DNA of 31,094 nt from Macrocybe gigantea (GCA_011319805.1 SJRY01000093.1:1-31094); one strand, 5' to 3'. Positions 19,615-31,094 are shown, counted from the first letter of the stretch. Notes: a model not told the origin generated them from the letters alone. Translations and numbers: made by a program.

Positions 19615-22600
19615 CTACTCCTCGTCCTCGAATCGGAGTATCTGCGCGTCTTCGTCCACAGGCAAGTCCCTGTACCCTCTGCGCGACCTGTATCCAGAAC
19701 CCAAGCTCTCAACCCGGGATGTCACCCATTCCCATGCGATGCCAGCGATGCCGATGAGGAACCACGGCACGGAAGCAAGCGTGTCGACGATGCCACCGTT
19801 GCCAACGTAGTTTCCATTGTAAGACGATCTGCCATCTCCCGGCAAGCGGATCGTTCTACGTGATTATCAGTATGGATAGCAAGAAAAACACAGACGATGC
19901 CGAAGCCGACTCACCCTCGGGCCATGCCGCTCCTCTTGTAGTAGTAGTACGCGATAAGCGCCGTGAAAGCGAAGGGCAGGACAATCATGAACAGCCAGAA
20001 AAGCGCGCCGTGCGATTTGAAGCCAGGGCAGACGTGGGCCGTGCCTCGGTCGAGCCGGACACCACCCTCGCAGCTCGAGTACGGGATCTTGCGATACGCC
20101 GTCCGCTCGTACCAGTAGTCATCGTCTCCTTTGCATGAACCGTCGCTCGGCAAAGGGGTCGTGCCTGTCACCAGGACGCATTTGCCCTCGCTGTTCCTGG
20201 CGTGGTTGAATTCACTGGAAGGATAAAGCATCGTCATGGAGAGGGAAAAGGGCGAGAACAGAAAGACCTGCCATTCAAAGTCGGAGTCTGTACAAGCGCA
20301 GTTGTTGACGATCTTCGTCTTGGCCCTCGGCTGGTCGCCAACGACGCATGTCGCGTTTCTTACCCGACGATGATACAAGGTCTTGATTCATCCATCAAAA
20401 GAAGGGTATGGCATATGATGGTTCAAGACAACAAACCTGACGGCCGAATAGGCAGCGTTCTGCACGTTCTTCGCTTGGGCTCCACAACTCGAAATCGTCC
20501 TGACCGGGATTATCAATATCGACTTTGCCTGTATGTAGAATAGCATTAGGTTAGACCTTTTAGCAGAAGAAAGAGAATCGTTGCAACCTACATTTCTGGG
20601 AGGTCAGAGCACTGAAATCGACGTGAACGGCCACGGCGGTGGAGGTTCGCGGGTAGTGTCCAAGAAGGATAAACCTGCGGCTCGTGTCCATGGGCACCGT
20701 GACGATGACCCGCACACGGATCTTCTCATCTGTGAACTTGTACTCCCTCCAGTTCAGGCCCTCGTCCGTACTGAACAGCAGATGGTCCGTCGGCTCCTCA
20801 TCGTTCACCATGACAAGGATGGAGCCAGAATCGCCAAACTCCCATAGGTGCGCGTCCTTGTGCACCTCCTCCCATGTGAAGCCACCATCCCGGCTGAGGA
20901 AGGTGTCGCTCTTCTTGTAAGGAGCGAGGTATTCGCCCACGTTGCCGACCGCCATGACGAGGCCGACGATAGAGGGGCTGCTGTATGTCGCTCGAGGGTC
21001 GAGGCGTTCGGTGTAGCCATGAACGTTGAGCGCGCATTTCTGTGCATGTCGATCAACTATCGCACAGAGTCGCCGTTTTTAAACTGGCTTACCGTTCCAC
21101 TGCAGCTGTAAGGCTTGCCTTGAGAGTCTCTTGCGGGCGGCGTAAGCGGCTTCCACGATCCGCCTATTTAGGAACGACTTAGTAGATCCGACTAAAAGCA
21201 TAAAAAAAACTGCTCGACTGACCATCATTGTGCGTGATCCTCGTTTGCAGCGCCTTCGTGCCTGTCACCACCGCCTCGTCGACGTTAGCAACGACATTGA
21301 CGAGCGCGATTCCGTCCAGACCGATCAACTTCTCGAAGTCGACGTAACCTCGCGAGTCACGATTCACGTTCTCGAGCGAAAGGCCAAAGTAGGTCCCGTT
21401 GGAGTTGGACTTGAGGATGTTGCCCCAGAACGGCGCAGGTGCCTCGGACATGGTCATGTGCAGGAAGAGTGCTCGGGTGCTGGATTCGAGGACGGTGTAG
21501 GCGTGGGTTTCGGGGTGCATGTTCGGTGGGAATTGGCCAGTGGCAAAATTGTATCCGTCCAAGGATACCTGCAATTCGAGGGCTCTCCCACCCTTCTCAG
21601 CCTTCAGAAGGATGTTCAACAAAAGGAAACCGATGAAAGAAGGCAAATCACTCACGGAAGCGACGACCAAGAACTCTGAAAACTTGGCAAACCCGACGAC
21701 CTGATCAAATATCTTTTTCTTATTCGCATAATAATTGCCACCAACGACGAGCTCCAACGGATTCTCCGAATCAGGCGAGTCCTTCTGCCTACCGCGCTTG
21801 TCCCTGTACGATTCGCACATGATCTCGTTCGGGTCCGCGTTCAGCTGCTTGTCCATCGTCCACGCACAGTTGCGGACGTAGCTGTCGACAAAGGACCACC
21901 GCCGTCCATTGTCGCGCGAGTACTGCGCCTCGACACGGCAATGGTCTCGTCGGCCGAGCTCGCAGTCGCGGTTGCCTATCCAGATCAGGTTATCCGACCT
22001 CGGGTGGAACTGGAGCACTTGTGCGCCGAACGAGTTGGGTGGCGTCGGCGCGTCAAAGGTGTGCCAGTTGCGTCCAAAGTCGGTCGTGTAGTACACTTTG
22101 TGGGTATCGGTGATGAGATAGGCACGGTCCGAGGCGTACTTGTGGTGGTAGAATGCCAGGAAGCGTTCTTCGGGATAAAGCCGATTCCAGATATATCCCT
22201 CATTACTCGATTGCCAGATTGAAAAGTCCTTGAAACGGGCAAGAATCGTCTTTTGGGACATTCCATAAGTATTGTTTGAAGTAGGCTAAGATGTTCAATT
22301 TGCTCACCGTAGAGTCCCTGAAATATGCATATTGCATTAACTCGGAGTCGAATTTGTGCTGAAGTCAGGAGGTTAGCAATATCAGACAGCGAAAGACCAC
22401 GAACATACGATCTGATGAATGATTTCTCCTTCCTTCGGTTGCGCTTAATACATCACAGAGTGAGCAGACATGAGTGGAACAGATTGCCTGAAAGGCCAAC
22501 CATTTGAACAATCCTTTTTGACGGGAGCGTCCAACTCTTTCCCACCCTTGCAGGTATTTCCAGGGATCTTCCTATACCCGGAAGAACCCATGTAAGTATC

Positions 22601-24982
22601 GTCAGGATTTGAGCAGACACCCGCTGGAATGGGTTCTGGACCGACGGGTACGCATTCGTTGCCGCTTCGGACAAAGTTGTAGTCGCTAGAGAAGGGTGTA
22701 AAAACAGCATTTGCAGCAAACGCGAAAGCATCAACATACCACTCATAGTCGGCTTCGGTACATTCGCAGTCATCCTCGTGTTCGACAGGATCTTGGTACT
22801 TCTCTCCGACATAGCAGTCCGCATCAGGCTTTCTGCGTTTGTACCATTGCTGGAAAGGTCGTCAAAACAACCTGAACCAATATGGGGTTCGCCAACGCCA
22901 GAAACGAACCTTGTGTCCCATCAAGCACTCGCGCCCAGCGGGTCTGGCATACCACTTCTCAAAATCGTCATCGGTGCACTTCCGACCCCTCGTCCCGACA
23001 AAGTCCAAAAAGACAATGACAACCCTGCCGACATTATACTTCTCCTGGTCCTTCCTGCTCACCTGTCCAAGCAGCAAAAACTTCTGCGACGTCGAGTCGG
23101 GCAAGGTCATGAGCGCGCGAGGGCGGACCTTGACGGACATCTCATATTTTTGCCATGACTTGCCGAGGTCGAGCGAGTACCTGACCTCGTGCGTCGGCTC
23201 GTCCGAGTCGTCCTCAACCATGACGAGGATCGAGCCCTTGTCGCCGAACTCGTACTTGTGCGAATGTCGCGAGACCATGCGCCACGTCACGCCCGCGTCT
23301 GTGCTCAGGAACGTATCCGACTCGCTGTACGGCAGCAGCGTCTCACCAATAGACCCTACGCCCATCACGAAGCCTGGTGCCGGGGACGAAAAGATGCGCC
23401 CGATGTTATGCGGCGTCGTCACGGAGTGGAAGTGCAAGGAACAGGTGTCGGTATTGGATGGGTTGCATTTGACGTCGTGACCCGAGGCATCCTTGGAGGG
23501 CGCTCGGATGGGTGACCAGTTGCTGCCTGTGTTCAACATGTCAACGGACGCATCTTCCGGAAAGACGGAAAACCAGTATACCATCGTCGAAAGTGACATA
23601 TGTCTTCAGCTGCTTGTCTGCTCCTCGTCCCTCCACGTCCTTTGCATTGGCAACTACATTCGCCAAGCCCACGCCGTCAACGCCATAAACGCGTTCATAA
23701 TCCACAAAGCCCATCTGGTTTCTGTTCGTATCCTTCAAACTCTCCACAAAGTACGTGCCGTTTGAGTTACTCATGAACAGCGTCCCGATCGTGCCCATGT
23801 CCTGCAAAACGACGTCTACCGCGAGCGAATGCGTCGTCGACTCGACGATCGTGTACGCATTCTCCCTTAGACGTGCCGAGGATGCGTGCGGGAAGTGCGC
23901 TTTAGCCCACGTTGTGCCATCTAGCGAGACAAAAAGCATCATATCTTCCTTGTTATCCGTCACGTCCTTCAGCGCGACGACGGCATATTTGGACACGATC
24001 GCAAAAGCGATGACACCACGCGCATTCTTGCCTATGCCGAGGTCCTCCCATGTCATTTCCTTCTTGAAGAAATCCGTAGAGGACACCAGGCGGCTGGAGG
24101 AGAGTCTATGAGAGCCTGTCTGCGAACCGGAATCAAAAGCGACACAGAAAACGAGATCTTCGTGGGTTGAGGCTTTGAAATCCTTGCTGCTGTGCGCGAA
24201 TTGACATCGTGTGGTTTCCTTGAGAAGGAGTTCGGGTTCATCTCCGAAGGCCAATTTGGTATAATACGTCTATATGTACGTATGTGGTCGTCAATGAGAG
24301 GGCTCATAACTGAGTAGCTGTCCCACTTGCCTCATCGTGACAGACAGACGACCAGCCTCGGGGAACACATTTCGTTCCCTGGTACAGGATATATCCATAT
24401 TTCGATTTGTCTGAGTGGAATGAAAGAGGTTGTGGCACGCGAGCAGGTGGAATAGGCATCTCAAAGTCACGCCACGTCTTTCCTCTATCATCAGTTCGAT
24501 AATGCTTTCTACCGTCCGTCAATACGAAAGCCTAGGAAAGCAACAAAACAGTCACGTTAGTCGAATGTACCATGTGGAATGGAAGGACAGTTTCATGCGG
24601 ATTCAATTTCGACGCATGGCACTCACATAGCGATTGTCAAATGGGTGTTCAATGACCATTGCAGCATCGCCCTCTGGGATCTCTTTTACACGATCCCATG
24701 CCTTCCCTTCATTCAAAGACACGTATACATTCCCTTCTATCGAGTCATGATATATCGCAGCCTAGAGATTCGAAGAGCCAATTAGGCAGGATTTTCATCA
24801 ACGGACACGAAGCCAACCTCGGTATCGTCGAAAAAGAACAATCTAGCAGGTAAATTGGAGAAGGACGACACAGCACTCTCGGGCCCCTTCTGTGCGTGCG
24901 CTGGAGTGAGAACGTATAGGAGCAGAGCGAGCGGGAATATGAGGTGAAAAAGCAGAAGACGGAGAGGAGGAGGGCTCCTCAT
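19615..24982 (-). CDS. VPS10: Vps10 vacuolar protein-sorting receptor (sortilin family)
   Basis: Seventeen exons in coding order: 24982-24818, 24761-24627, 24531-24331, 24269-23582, 23526-22910, 22849-22741, 22686-22501, 22443-22409, 22358-22308, 22249-21656, 21601-21223, 21163-21093, 21039-20592, 20528-20437, 20381-20272, 20214-19915, 19855-19615; 4422 nt, 1473 aa, no frame damage. Signal peptide ([20 protein letters not shown]) at the N-terminus. Two Vps10 beta-propeller domains (about 40-590 and 725-1210) carry Asp-box repeats such as [16 protein letters not shown] and TTDFGRNW, each followed by a Cys-rich 10CC module. One transmembrane segment lies at about 1362-1387 ([21 protein letters not shown]), then an 86-residue tail ending ILRFEDEE. 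The family cycles between late Golgi and endosome carrying soluble vacuolar hydrolases. Introns 24270-24330 and 20215-20271 have GC donors. The ATG at 24982 is chosen because it opens directly into the signal peptide. Confidence 0.96.
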
Positions 24983-25940
24983 TGTGGTGGATTGGGAGGA
25001 AGAAAGACACGTAGGCCTCGACGGCGATGAGCGCTGCCCCAAACCAGTTCAATCGCAGCGCAGTCTCAGCGCGTCAGACAATCTGCACAGCCACATCATT
25101 CTGCCTGTCAACCCGCCAGTTCCGTTCTTGACCTCGTTCTTCCGTCTTCATGCGACATGGTCCACAACAATTTCATTCTGACATCCAGTGCTCATATTCC
25201 ATGGACGTTGCGGCATACAAAACCATATTTGAGAAATCAAGTCTACTTCTAATGTCTGAGTATCCGACCCGAGCTGTCACTTCCATGAAAATGACGCACT
25301 ACAAACCATTGCCGGTTTGTTTCTGGCGATTGCTCTCTGTAGATTGTTGACTCTTCCGCTGACGAAGGCCGTTCCTGGTGTTCATCCGTCCACTAGGCAG
25401 TCGCCCTCAATCTTCAATCAACAAGCGCGTCACTTCTATTCCCAAGGTGACGCATAAACGACGACATCGACATCTGAAGCCTTCGTCATTTTTCCTCATT
25501 CAAACACCCATTCGTTGGCAACCCTGCCTGTCGTGTGGTAAGGGAAAGGAACGAAAATATGAAAGGATGGTGCAAAGTCTCAAGCAGAATTATCTAAGCT
25601 ATGGATCCTTGAGAGCATCTTTGAAAAGTTGAGATAATCAAGGGGGAGAAGTAGCAAGTCGGGATGCGATGCGGGGTTGCCCTTTGCGCGTGCCATCACC
25701 ATCCTCGATCTTGTTCAAATCATTCACCACTTTGCGTAATTTAATCGTCGAAAGATGAAATTTTGACAGGCGACGCCAATCTCTTCGCTCTGTTAATTCC
25801 GAGCCCACCATGTGGTCCTCACACTGCTAACTTTCTTTCATGCTCGGTTCCCGGAAGGTGCTTCTGTCCCATCACGAATCACCTTTTAGTTGACACCTAG
25901 GACGCCTAGGAACTGCCTCTCTTTTCTGGTTGTCACCTCA
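24983..25940. other. Divergent promoter region between VPS10 and permease
   Basis: 0.96 kb between two oppositely transcribed genes; it must hold both promoters. No ORF with family resemblance and no clear TATA box were seen. Confidence 0.5.
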
Positions 25941-28251
25941 ATGTCGGACGATACAAAGGATGAAGAGAAGATCGACGAGCAGTCAAAGGCGAAATCAAAT
26001 GTTTTTGGCAATTTTGATGACAGAAATGAGGTACATCGAGGCATGCAGAGTAGGCACCTTATGATGATTGGTGAGTCCTGTTGGCGAAGAAGTTCGAATC
26101 GACCTGACGTCTTGGCCGCGCGCCAGCGATTGGAGGAACCATTGGCACTGGAATCTTCCTCAGTGCAGGCTCCGTATACCCATTTTCCTGCGATCCAAGC
26201 AACCACGTGGATTGACGTTTGGAGTAGTCCATCGCCCTCGCAGGTCCAGGAAGCACCCTTCTATCTTATTTCGTTGTGGGCGTATTCGTTTATGCTGTAG
26301 TCATTGCATTGTAAGATTACAGCGCTATACTTTTTACGTGTGACTGATAACAGAGCCTATTTCCGGATATAGAGGCGAAATGGCATCCATGTTCCCTGTG
26401 TCTGGCGCTTTCTCTGTCTTTGGGACCCGGTTCGTCTCTCCCGCTCTTGGTTTTACTTTAGGTGAGCAATCACGCAACTCCGTTCCATGGTTCGTCTGAC
26501 AACATGAAGGTTGGAATTACTGGCTTCAATGGTTCGCGACCTTGTTTTTCCTGCCACGACGTGGATAGCTAATATCCAAGTTCGCACTAGGTCCCTGTCC
26601 ATTCGTGCGTTTTGACCATTTTGCGTCAGACCAACCTAATTGAACCTTTAGCGAGTGAAATAACAGCCGCTGCCGTTATCCTGCAGGTGCTTTCCATTCA
26701 GATTGCACTCGTGTTCATCCTATCATTGTGTCATTCATTAGTTCTGGACACCCAAGCTGCAAGCATGGCACTGGGCCATCGTCATCATTATTCCTGTCTT
26801 CGCCATTCAGCTCATCCACGTTCGTGTATATGGTGCGCGTCATTTCCTTTTAAAAAATCCGTCGCTGATTGTACCAAAATGCGCATTCCAGGCGAAACAG
26901 AATATTGGTTTGCCTTGATCAAAGTCCTGATGATCGTCACGTTCATCATCGTCGGCTTGATCTACGACTGGGGAGGAGTCAAAGGTCACCCAGGGCCTGT
27001 ACGTCTCCATCCTCGTATCTTGAGCTCCGTCTTGCGATTGAAGATCGTTCGTACCTCAGGGATTGTCTAACTTTCACAACGACCAAGCGTTTATCGGAGG
27101 CTTCCCTGCGTTTGCTCAGACTTTTGTTTTCGCGTTCTTTTCCTTTGGCGGCATAGAGCTCGTTGCACTTGCAGCGGGGGAGTCGTCCGAGCCACACAAG
27201 TCAGTCCCACGAGCCGTGAAGGCAACGTTTTTCAGGATCATCCTGTTCTACATTCTGGCCATCCTTACCATCGGCCTCTGTATCAATTACCAAGACGAAA
27301 CGCTTCTGACTGCCGCGTTCGGTATTTTATCCTCTTCATTGTTAAAATGTCCTTCCGTTCACCGACGTCTTTTGACTTTTAAGAATCTGACGTAGCGGCA
27401 TCTCCGATAACTGTCGTATTTGTTCGTGCAGGATTTGGGGCGGCAGCTCACGTTGTCAATGCCGTCTTGCTCACAGCCGTCCTCTCCGCCACCAACTCCT
27501 GTTTCTACGCAAGTTCTCGCATGCTGATGTCTCTTGCTCGCTCTGGTCAAGCTCCCCGGATCTTTGGCTGGGTGAACAGCAGAGGCGTCCCCGTTCCGGC
27601 TCTCCTGTGCGAATAAACTTTTATTCCGCAACAAAGGCACTAACGACCGAAAATGTAGAATGTCGCTCGCCTTCTCTTGCTTGACCTTCCTCACCACCAT
27701 CTGGGGTGAAGGCATTGTCTTCACGTGGCTTCTCAACATCACAGGCATCTCAGCGCTGCTGGTCTGGACGAGCATAGGGTTCATTTCGCTGCGTTTTCGG
27801 TCGACGCGTTCAAGGCGCAGGGACGGTCTTTGGTGGACTTGCCGTATTGCCAGCCTTATTTCCCGCTTCTGCCCGTTGCCGTCATCGTCTTGGGGCTGAT
27901 GTTTATTGCGGAAGGGTACGCTGCAGTGCGGCAGGAGCCGTTCAAGCCCAAAGTACGCCCAACTGCAAATTACTGTACCCACGACACTGATCCTGTTTCG
28001 TTCTGCAGAATGTCATCGCGACCTATATAGGCGTCGCCGTCTACATCATTCTGTATGGCGGATACACGGTGTTTGAAAAAGTGAAAGGGAGACCTGGTCA
28101 TTTTGTTCCCGTGCAAGAAGTGGACTTTGAGACCGACGCGGGGTGGAGGCAGAGAACAGAGGTGTTGGCGTGTCAACAGGAGGCTGGAACAACTGAAAGG
28201 CATGGCCAAGCTAGGAGGGCTTGGAAGTGGCTAGCGAAGCACGTCTATTAA
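25941..28251 (+). CDS. Amino-acid permease (APC superfamily), 13 exons, one frameshift
   Basis: Exons 25941-26070, 26127-26173, 26228-26310, 26373-26461, 26510-26531, 26591-26604, 26652-26686, 26742-26832, 26892-26998, 27060-27321, 27384-27606, 27659-27952, 28009-28251. Assembled landmarks: IGGTIGTGIFLSAG in TM1, EMASMFPVSGAFSVFGTRF, FFSFGGIELVALAAGES, AVLSATNSCFYASSRML and FTWLLNITGISALLVWTSIG, which are hallmarks of fungal yeast-type amino-acid/H+ symporters at the plasma membrane. About 546 aa and 12 membrane segments are expected. The exon sum is 1640 nt (3n+2): near TTTT at 27794-27797 the frame changes between SLRF and DAFKAQGRS, consistent with one missing T or other small indel. Two exons are tiny (22 and 14 nt). 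The substrate cannot be predicted. Confidence 0.87.
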
Positions 28252-28838
28252 TCAGTGCATGGTTTGTCTTGAACAAAACTTCGACAATTTTCAACGGGTT
28301 GTCCAATGAATCAGCTGGCCAATCTCTAGATAGCTCAATAGTGAAGTTATTTTGTCTTTGAGCTGCAGAATTGGATTGGACTGCTACAAAAATCAGCATG
28401 CCATGGTTTTCGCAAAGCTGAAGCCATCTCTTTCGACCTCCAAAAGATCTCAGTTCTAAATGCAATGGCATTTGTCGATCAGCGTACCTTCTTCACCCTT
28501 GCAAGGAAAACAGTGCCGTGGTCTCTGGCGACCCTCCAGTTCTTCGTAGTAATCGCTGGATCGACTCGGAGGACCACGACTTAGGACATCCTTTAGTCTC
28601 GTTGATCGTCGCGTATTATTATTACGCGCGTCAATGTTCAGTCATTACAAAGGCCAGGAATAGCGGCTCCAGCATTGAGGATGTCGCTGTGATGAAGGTG
28701 AGTAGAAACCGATGCCGGTGCCACTGAAGCTGGTCAAAAGGGGATTCAATACTCCCTTGGTAGACGGTAAGCTCTTTCATGCTGAGAGGCATGACGTGAT
28801 TAGACATCATACTATCTTGATCAGACCATGTTCAGAAC
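28252..28838. other. Intergenic region
   Basis: About 590 nt after the permease stop. Open frames on both strands are short and show no motif; nothing recognised. Confidence 0.5.
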
Positions 28839-29789
28839 ATGTTTAACCGATGTTTGGAGAAAATGCCTTGCAAATACACTCTAATGCCTCCTGCAATCAT
28901 CTATCGGGCTCTTGCCATTGTAGTGTCCCTCCTACCCATGCGCTTTCGTGCCAAGATGTGGATGCGTCTTGTGAAAGCGGGTAAGAAAAAATGGGAAGTA
29001 GAGAGTACCACGCAAAGAATACCAGGAGGCATATACGTCAAAGCGAGACCCTTGAACAGCACCAACGAAGAGAAAGCCCTCCGTTTTGTTGGGTCTCACA
29101 CTTCACTCCCGGTCCCAGTGGTCATCGACACGTTTATACATGGTAACATGGGTGTCCTAGTCATGTCGCGCATGCCAGGCCATTCATTGGCTGGGGTATA
29201 CGAACAAATCACTCCTGGGGTCGAGCACATTTTGAGTGCTCAATTCTCCCGAATGCTGGCCCCTCTTCGCGCGCAATCACCCCATCATCACAGGCAGTAT
29301 GCAGCTTCGAGGGCACCGTATATTGCGAACGCCTTAGCTTCGGCTCTGCCCCGACGGGTCCCTGGAATTCCATCGCGGCATTCCATGAGGAGCTCGTACA
29401 GCGTGCTGGAGACTTCGTGATACCTGAAAACGAAGAGAAATCTGAGGAGGCTATTCGGGATGTGATCAGGCGGGCGCATTCTCGCACGCATCGCATTTGT
29501 CTAACGCATAACGATTTGGGGCCGCACAACGTTCTTGTGGATGACAAATGGAACATTACTGGTATTATCGACTGGGAGGCGTGCGCATGGATGCCAGAAT
29601 ATTGGTACGTTGTTACGCATCTCAGACAAATGGCTTAACACTGGAGCTCAACGTCTTTCATGAACTAGGGAGTTGACGAAAGCCACCTTCCTGCCATGGC
29701 TAAGGATCATGACCGAAGCTTTTCCGACATATGCGCTCGAGCAAGAGGCGGAAAGATATATTGTGAATTACAGAAAGTGCTATGCTTGA
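28839..29789 (+). CDS. APH-fold phosphotransferase-like protein, two exons, one frameshift
   Basis: Exon 28839-29604, 64-nt intron, exon 29669-29789. The N-lobe region QRIPGGIYVKARPL, then NEEKALRFV and LPVPVVIDTF and the hinge VLVMSRMPGHSL, are followed by the Brenner-type catalytic loop HNDLGPHN and the metal-binding IIDWE; it ends YIVNYRKCYA. This is the aminoglycoside phosphotransferase/choline-kinase-like family that is greatly expanded in Agaricomycetes; true substrates are mostly unknown and drug resistance should not be assumed. Frames on either side of about 29268-29276 (MLAPLRA / ITPSSQAVCSFEG) differ, and the exon sum is 887 nt (3n+2), so a one-base loss or two-base gain is present. 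The start at 28839 gives the usual N-terminus; Met 28863 is an alternative. Confidence 0.82.
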
Positions 29790-29863
29790 TTGCTGTATTC
29801 TTTTTACACGTCTTCGAAGACCCAGTCATTCCCAAAGTGTTCCTGTCCCGTTACTGTCAATCA

Positions 29864-30375
29864 GACCTTCTTTGATGCCCTCGCAGCAGATAAAGACATC
29901 GGAGCAACGCATTGAATTGACGCGACGCTGCAGGCTTTCAAACTAGATGCGATCCTTCTTTTACACCTGCAGCTATTGCGGGATACCCGATCGTCACCGG
30001 TGAGCTTATCTTCCTCTCAACGTGCTATGCTGCGGGCTACTGACGCCCGCAATTGCAGTACCCCACGGGTTCTTCTGGTCAGACACCCCATTGTCGCCCG
30101 CGGAGCCCGTGCGCGAAAGCAGACCCAACCGACCACTTGTGCTGTCGTTCCCAGGGACGCCGTTCAGCGAGTTCGAGCTCATCTCGTTTGCGTTCGCATA
30201 CGAGCAGGCGATACACACTCGTCTCCAGGTCCTTGCATTCCCAGACGCCATGCCGATCGCTCCCCGGCCGCGGTTCAAGCGATCACACTGCACTGGATGG
30301 AAGCGCAGTCAAAGCGGAGAGAACGCCGACGCCGCCACTGCAAGCCCAGGTGTCCACTGCATCCTCGTCCGCTGA
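29864..30375 (+). pseudogene. Amidase C-terminal remnant, 5'-truncated
   Basis: About 130 residues resemble the end of fungal amidase-signature enzymes: TFFDALAADKDIG, IDATLQAFKLDAIL, PAAIAGYPIVTV, then across a 59-nt intron (30000-30058) PHGFFWSDTPLSP and FSEFELISFAFAYEQAIHTR. The Ser-Ser-Lys catalytic core that should lie upstream is absent: the APH-like gene ends only 75 nt before. There is an in-frame TGA before IDATL, and a frame change near the CTTCTTTT at about 29953-29960. It therefore looks like a dead fragment. The last about 30 codons run beyond the usual C-terminus. Confidence 0.7.
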
Positions 30376-31094
30376 CCATCTCATGGTCATACCTTATAAA
30401 CAATCCTCGCTTGCCTTGCTACCACCGTGGCACCTCCCTGCACCTCCACCGCCAGCTGACCTGGGCCTGACCAAACAACAGCTGCCAATGCCGCAAACCA
30501 ACCAGCACTCTTCTCACTTATTCGCCACCTGCACGGCTTTCTGCCTCAACCCGGGACTATAGCGCGTCGCGCTCGCGCTCGTGCAACAAAAGGAGAAGTA
30601 TAATCACTGAAATGCTCCCATGACGCTGTTTGGGAGCGTACCCTCGGACGATTGCTCCAGCGGAAAGGATCACACCGGTGCTTAACAGGCTGGCCTCACG
30701 GATTCTGAGGTTGGCCAGGGATGTGCTTTCAGTACGTGCTGTTGGCATTCGAGATTAGTGGGAGGAAGCTAAATGGATGACTGGGCCCCGTGTACTCGTG
30801 CGCCGTTCGCAGTCACGCATCCTCCGGTACTCCAGCGTGGAAATCAGAAGCTCACATATGATCCGGGCATTAAATGCCCCCTTGGAACTCGAACCTAACT
30901 CTAGTGCCGTACGGTTGTAGTTACGTGCTCACCGTTAAGTGCTCCCTGATCTTGGTGTCTTTTCTTTCTGTAATGATGTAGATCATTGATACTAACTTCA
31001 AGCGAGTTAGTTGTGTTCTTCTCGGGCAGTTACATCACGATTACGGTACTGTACAATGGCCAAGACACTTGAGTCAGAATGGCCCAGACATATT
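30376..31094. other. No gene recognised to the window end
   Basis: Short frames only on both strands, including one of 63 codons on the minus strand (30557-30748) without motifs. It may be flank of a gene outside the window. Confidence 0.4.

Noticed and set aside
21230..21679. Plus-strand ORF of 149 codons inside VPS10
   Set aside because: Antisense shadow of well-conserved VPS10 exons; no motif.
28211..28471. Minus-strand 86-codon ORF overlapping the permease 3' end
   Set aside because: No motif, no upstream exon and it overlaps real coding sequence at its end.
1..31094. CRISPR arrays, riboswitches, rRNA, bacterial operons or phage genes
   Set aside because: None seen. Gene structure and introns are fungal, and no regularly spaced short repeats occur.

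Overview
This window looks like nuclear DNA of a mushroom-forming basidiomycete (Agaricomycetes). The protein genes are packed with very short introns (mostly 47-66 nt). They include a multi-exon secreted laccase, a class 3 lipase of the GHSLG type and a fungal Vps10 receptor, and there is a chromodomain-bearing Ty3/gypsy element. No bacterial, organellar or viral segment was seen. All exon models below were built by hand from splice signals plus conserved family motifs, so exact boundaries are my inference.

Layout. 1-1146 (+): 3' part of a TPR + J-domain co-chaperone. 1524-2958 (-): secreted class 3 lipase with one frameshift. 4254-6957 (-): laccase in 21 exons, several only 6-10 nt long, with all four copper motifs present and one frameshift at the signal-peptide junction. 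8487-15576 (-): a complete-length Ty3/gypsy chromovirus with two 413-bp LTRs, a CAGCT target duplication, a polypurine tract and a primer site that pairs with the predicted first 11 nt of its own transcript (Tf1-like self-priming). It also has a small upstream ORF, an intact gag, and a pol broken by stops that all look like C-to-T changes. 17512-17585 (+) and 19298-19371 (-): two identical tRNA-Ile(AAU) genes in inverted orientation on either side of a two-exon Ser/Pro/Ala-rich gene of unknown function (18106-19148, -). 19615-24982 (-): full-length VPS10 sorting receptor, 17 exons, 1473 aa. 25941-28251 (+): APC-family amino-acid permease, 13 exons, one frameshift. 28839-29789 (+): APH-fold phosphotransferase-like gene, one frameshift. 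About 29864-30375 (+): 5'-truncated, broken amidase remnant.

How the parts relate. Lipase and laccase are neighbouring secreted enzymes on the same strand, fitting a saprotrophic or litter-decaying lifestyle. VPS10 and the permease are divergently arranged around a 0.96-kb spacer and belong to membrane sorting and nutrient uptake. There are no operons; linkage is positional only.

The most notable material is in the retroelement. The two LTRs differ only by transitions, nearly all at CpG. The RT active-site YxDD reads YMDN. Two successive TAATG stop-start overlaps link a small ORF to gag and gag to pol, and there is a self-priming geometry with a TATA box 32 nt upstream of the predicted transcript start. 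A second theme is that four host genes each carry exactly one net frameshift in otherwise well-conserved reading frames, which needs to be separated from sequencing error.
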